Below, in pieces: positions 62,792 through 64,000 of a stretch of DNA of 64,000 bases. Both the position numbers and the translations under genes were made by a program. The first letter of the stretch is position 1. Each line of letters starts with the position of its first letter. The notes under the pieces are model-generated. The model was not told the DNA's origin, searched no databases, and worked only from the letters and a program-made list of their open reading frames with translations. The DNA comes from Garicola koreensis (GTDB taxonomy: Bacteria > Actinomycetota > Actinomycetes > Actinomycetales > Micrococcaceae): assembly GCF_014195445.1 (NCBI RefSeq), contig NZ_JACIBT010000004.1, forward strand, positions 1 to 64,000. The letters are read 5' to 3'.

Positions 62792-64000
62792 TCAGCCGAT
62801 GTTGGCGTCTCGGACCGCCTGGTAGATCTCTGGCCTCTTTACGCGCAGGTACTCTCCCCAGATCAGGCCCACAATCCCAGAGCCGATGATCACTCCAGGG
62901 ATGATGACGACCAGCGCAGAGAAGCCCTCGGATTCGATCATGACGTCGAAGTTCAACATGATCAGCACTGCGATCACACCCAGCCCGATCGCCGCGACCA
63001 GTGGAGCCACCGTCCTGATCAGAAGAGGATGGTTGTGGGGGTCGCGTCCGAAGTAGCGCATGATCGCAACTGAGGTGATGCACAGCAGAAGCACCATCCC
63101 GAACCCTGCAGCATTGGTCAGCCACGGGAACATGGTCATCACCGGGTACAGGGGGCCAAATTCGGATCCGGTGCCTGAGATGGCGAAGATGATGATGAAC
63201 ACCAAAGCCAGTGCCGTCTGTGTCATCGATCCGGCTACGGGAGCGCCGTTCTGCGCGCCGGTGGCACCCAGGTATTGCGGAAGCACCCGAGCCCGCCCCA
63301 TCGAGAAGAAGTACCGGGCTGCCGCATTGTGAAAGGCAACCATTGCGGCAAAGATGCTGGTCAGAAAGAGCGCCGCGGCCAGGTTGGCGACGACCACCGG
63401 AACCTGCTGCTCCAGGAAAACGAACATCAGGTCCGGGCCCCACTCCTGGGACTGCGCCACGATCTCGGACGGGCCGATGCCAATGGCGAATGCCCAGGAC
63501 GAAAGTGCGTAGAAGACCGCAATGATGCCGACCGCGATGTAGGTCGCCCGGGCCACCGACCTTTTCGGGTTCTTCACCTCCTCCGAGTAGATGGCTCCGG
63601 ACTCAAAGCCCATAAACGCCGCGATCCCGAAGGCCAGCAGCGCCCCGAGACTGCCGGTGAGCCAGTTCATCGGCAAGAAGGGATCAGCGCTGATGCCTTC
63701 CGGAGCCACGCCGAAGGACAACAGGCTCACGCCGATGACAACAACAAACTCCAGGCTCACAATGACAATCAGGACCTTGGCGGAAAGGTCGATCTTGTTG
63801 ATGCCCAGCACCCCGATCAGCAGCCAGGCTGCCAGCGCCCACACCCACCACGGCAGCTCCAAGCCTATGACGTCGCCGATGATCGATGATGCGGTGAACC
63901 CGAAGACTCCGTAGAGACCAATCTGCATCGCGTTGTAGGTCACCAGCGCCAGGAAGGAGGTGCCGATCCCCTGACGAGCACCGAGCCCGGCGGCGACGTA
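62792..64000 (-). CDS. APC-family amino acid permease, 5' part outside window
   Basis: Partial gene; 3' end at 62792 and frame still open at base 64000 (YVAAGLGARQGIGTSFLALVTYNAMQIGLYGVFG). At least ten transmembrane helices, with the consensus loops FGIAAFMGFESGAIYSEEVKNPKRSVARATYIAV and AFHNAAARYFFSMGRARVLP. Imports amino acids, or aromatic amines or acids. Position next to the hpa operon suggests uptake of an aromatic substrate such as a tyramine- or phenylalanine-related compound, but this is unproven. Confidence 0.85.
   Translation of the reverse strand, partial: YVAAGLGARQGIGTSFLALVTYNAMQIGLYGVFGFTASSIIGDVIGLELPWWVWALAAWLLIGVLGINKIDLSAKVLIVIVSLEFVVVIGVSLLSFGVAPEGISADPFLPMNWLTGSLGALLAFGIAAFMGFESGAIYSEEVKNPKRSVARATYIAVGIIAVFYALSSWAFAIGIGPSEIVAQSQEWGPDLMFVFLEQQVPVVVANLAAALFLTSIFAAMVAFHNAAARYFFSMGRARVLPQYLGATGAQNGAPVAGSMTQTALALVFIIIFAISGTGSEFGPLYPVMTMFPWLTNAAGFGMVLLLCITSVAIMRYFGRDPHNHPLLIRTVAPLVAAIGLGVIAVLIMLNFDVMIESEGFSALVVIIPGVIIGSGIVGLIWGEYLRVKRPEIYQAVRDANIG

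Overview
The window is high-GC DNA from a heterotrophic actinobacterium, most likely a Micrococcaceae relative such as Nesterenkonia; the genus is inferred and was not searched. Supporting signs are many GTG starts, ATGA/GTGA start-stop overlaps, a conserved housekeeping block (dnaG, dgt, dusB, glyS) and a SAM-IV riboswitch, a class found mainly in Actinobacteria. Coding density is high, and no rRNA, tRNA or CRISPR array was seen.

Layout. 1-13.4 kb: tail of a putP-like symporter, a prolyl oligopeptidase, then dnaG, ybaK, dgt, dusB, a GNAT, glyS, a DUF606-type transporter, an S4 protein and two hydrolases. 13.4-18.9 kb: methionine genes metY-metX behind a SAM-IV riboswitch, a thiolase and gluQ. 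19-26 kb: valine/acyl-CoA catabolism (mmsA, mmsB, enoyl-CoA hydratase, MarR regulator, acyl-CoA synthetase, acyl-CoA dehydrogenase). 26-35 kb: phenylacetate genes paaI, paaK, a TetR regulator (probable paaR), a membrane protein, paaABCDE, paaG and an SDR. 35-38.6 kb: small regulatory modules (membrane protein plus winged-helix, ArsR-like plus unknown partner, DUF2975 plus XRE, vapBC). 38.6-49.2 kb: paaZ, an Lrp/AsnC regulator, a three-gene 2-oxoacid dehydrogenase operon, a second vapBC, then paaJ-paaF-paaH. 49.9-52.5 kb: a complete IS21-family element with 22-bp-spaced terminal repeats. 52.6-54.1 kb: a less GC-rich island with a membrane protein and a secreted phospholipase-A2-like gene split by a nine-G tract. 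54.2-64 kb: a homoprotocatechuate (3,4-dihydroxyphenylacetate) meta-cleavage cluster with flavin monooxygenase, aldolase, hydratase, dioxygenase, semialdehyde dehydrogenase, GntR regulator, a FAH-RraA fusion and an APC permease running off the window.

How they work together. PaaK makes phenylacetyl-CoA, PaaABCDE epoxidises it, PaaG isomerises it, PaaZ opens the ring, and PaaJ/F/H carry out beta-oxidation. Four copies of one palindrome (consensus ACTGAMCGATCGGTCAGT) stand before paaI, paaA, paaZ and paaJ, which points to one regulon under the TetR protein. The hpa cluster takes hydroxylated phenylacetates to pyruvate and succinate semialdehyde. The 2-oxoacid dehydrogenase could feed acyl-CoA, possibly phenylacetyl-CoA, into these routes. 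The least ordinary items are the poly-G-interrupted phospholipase gene, the FAH-RraA fusion and the flavin monooxygenase standing where two-component HpaBC would be expected.
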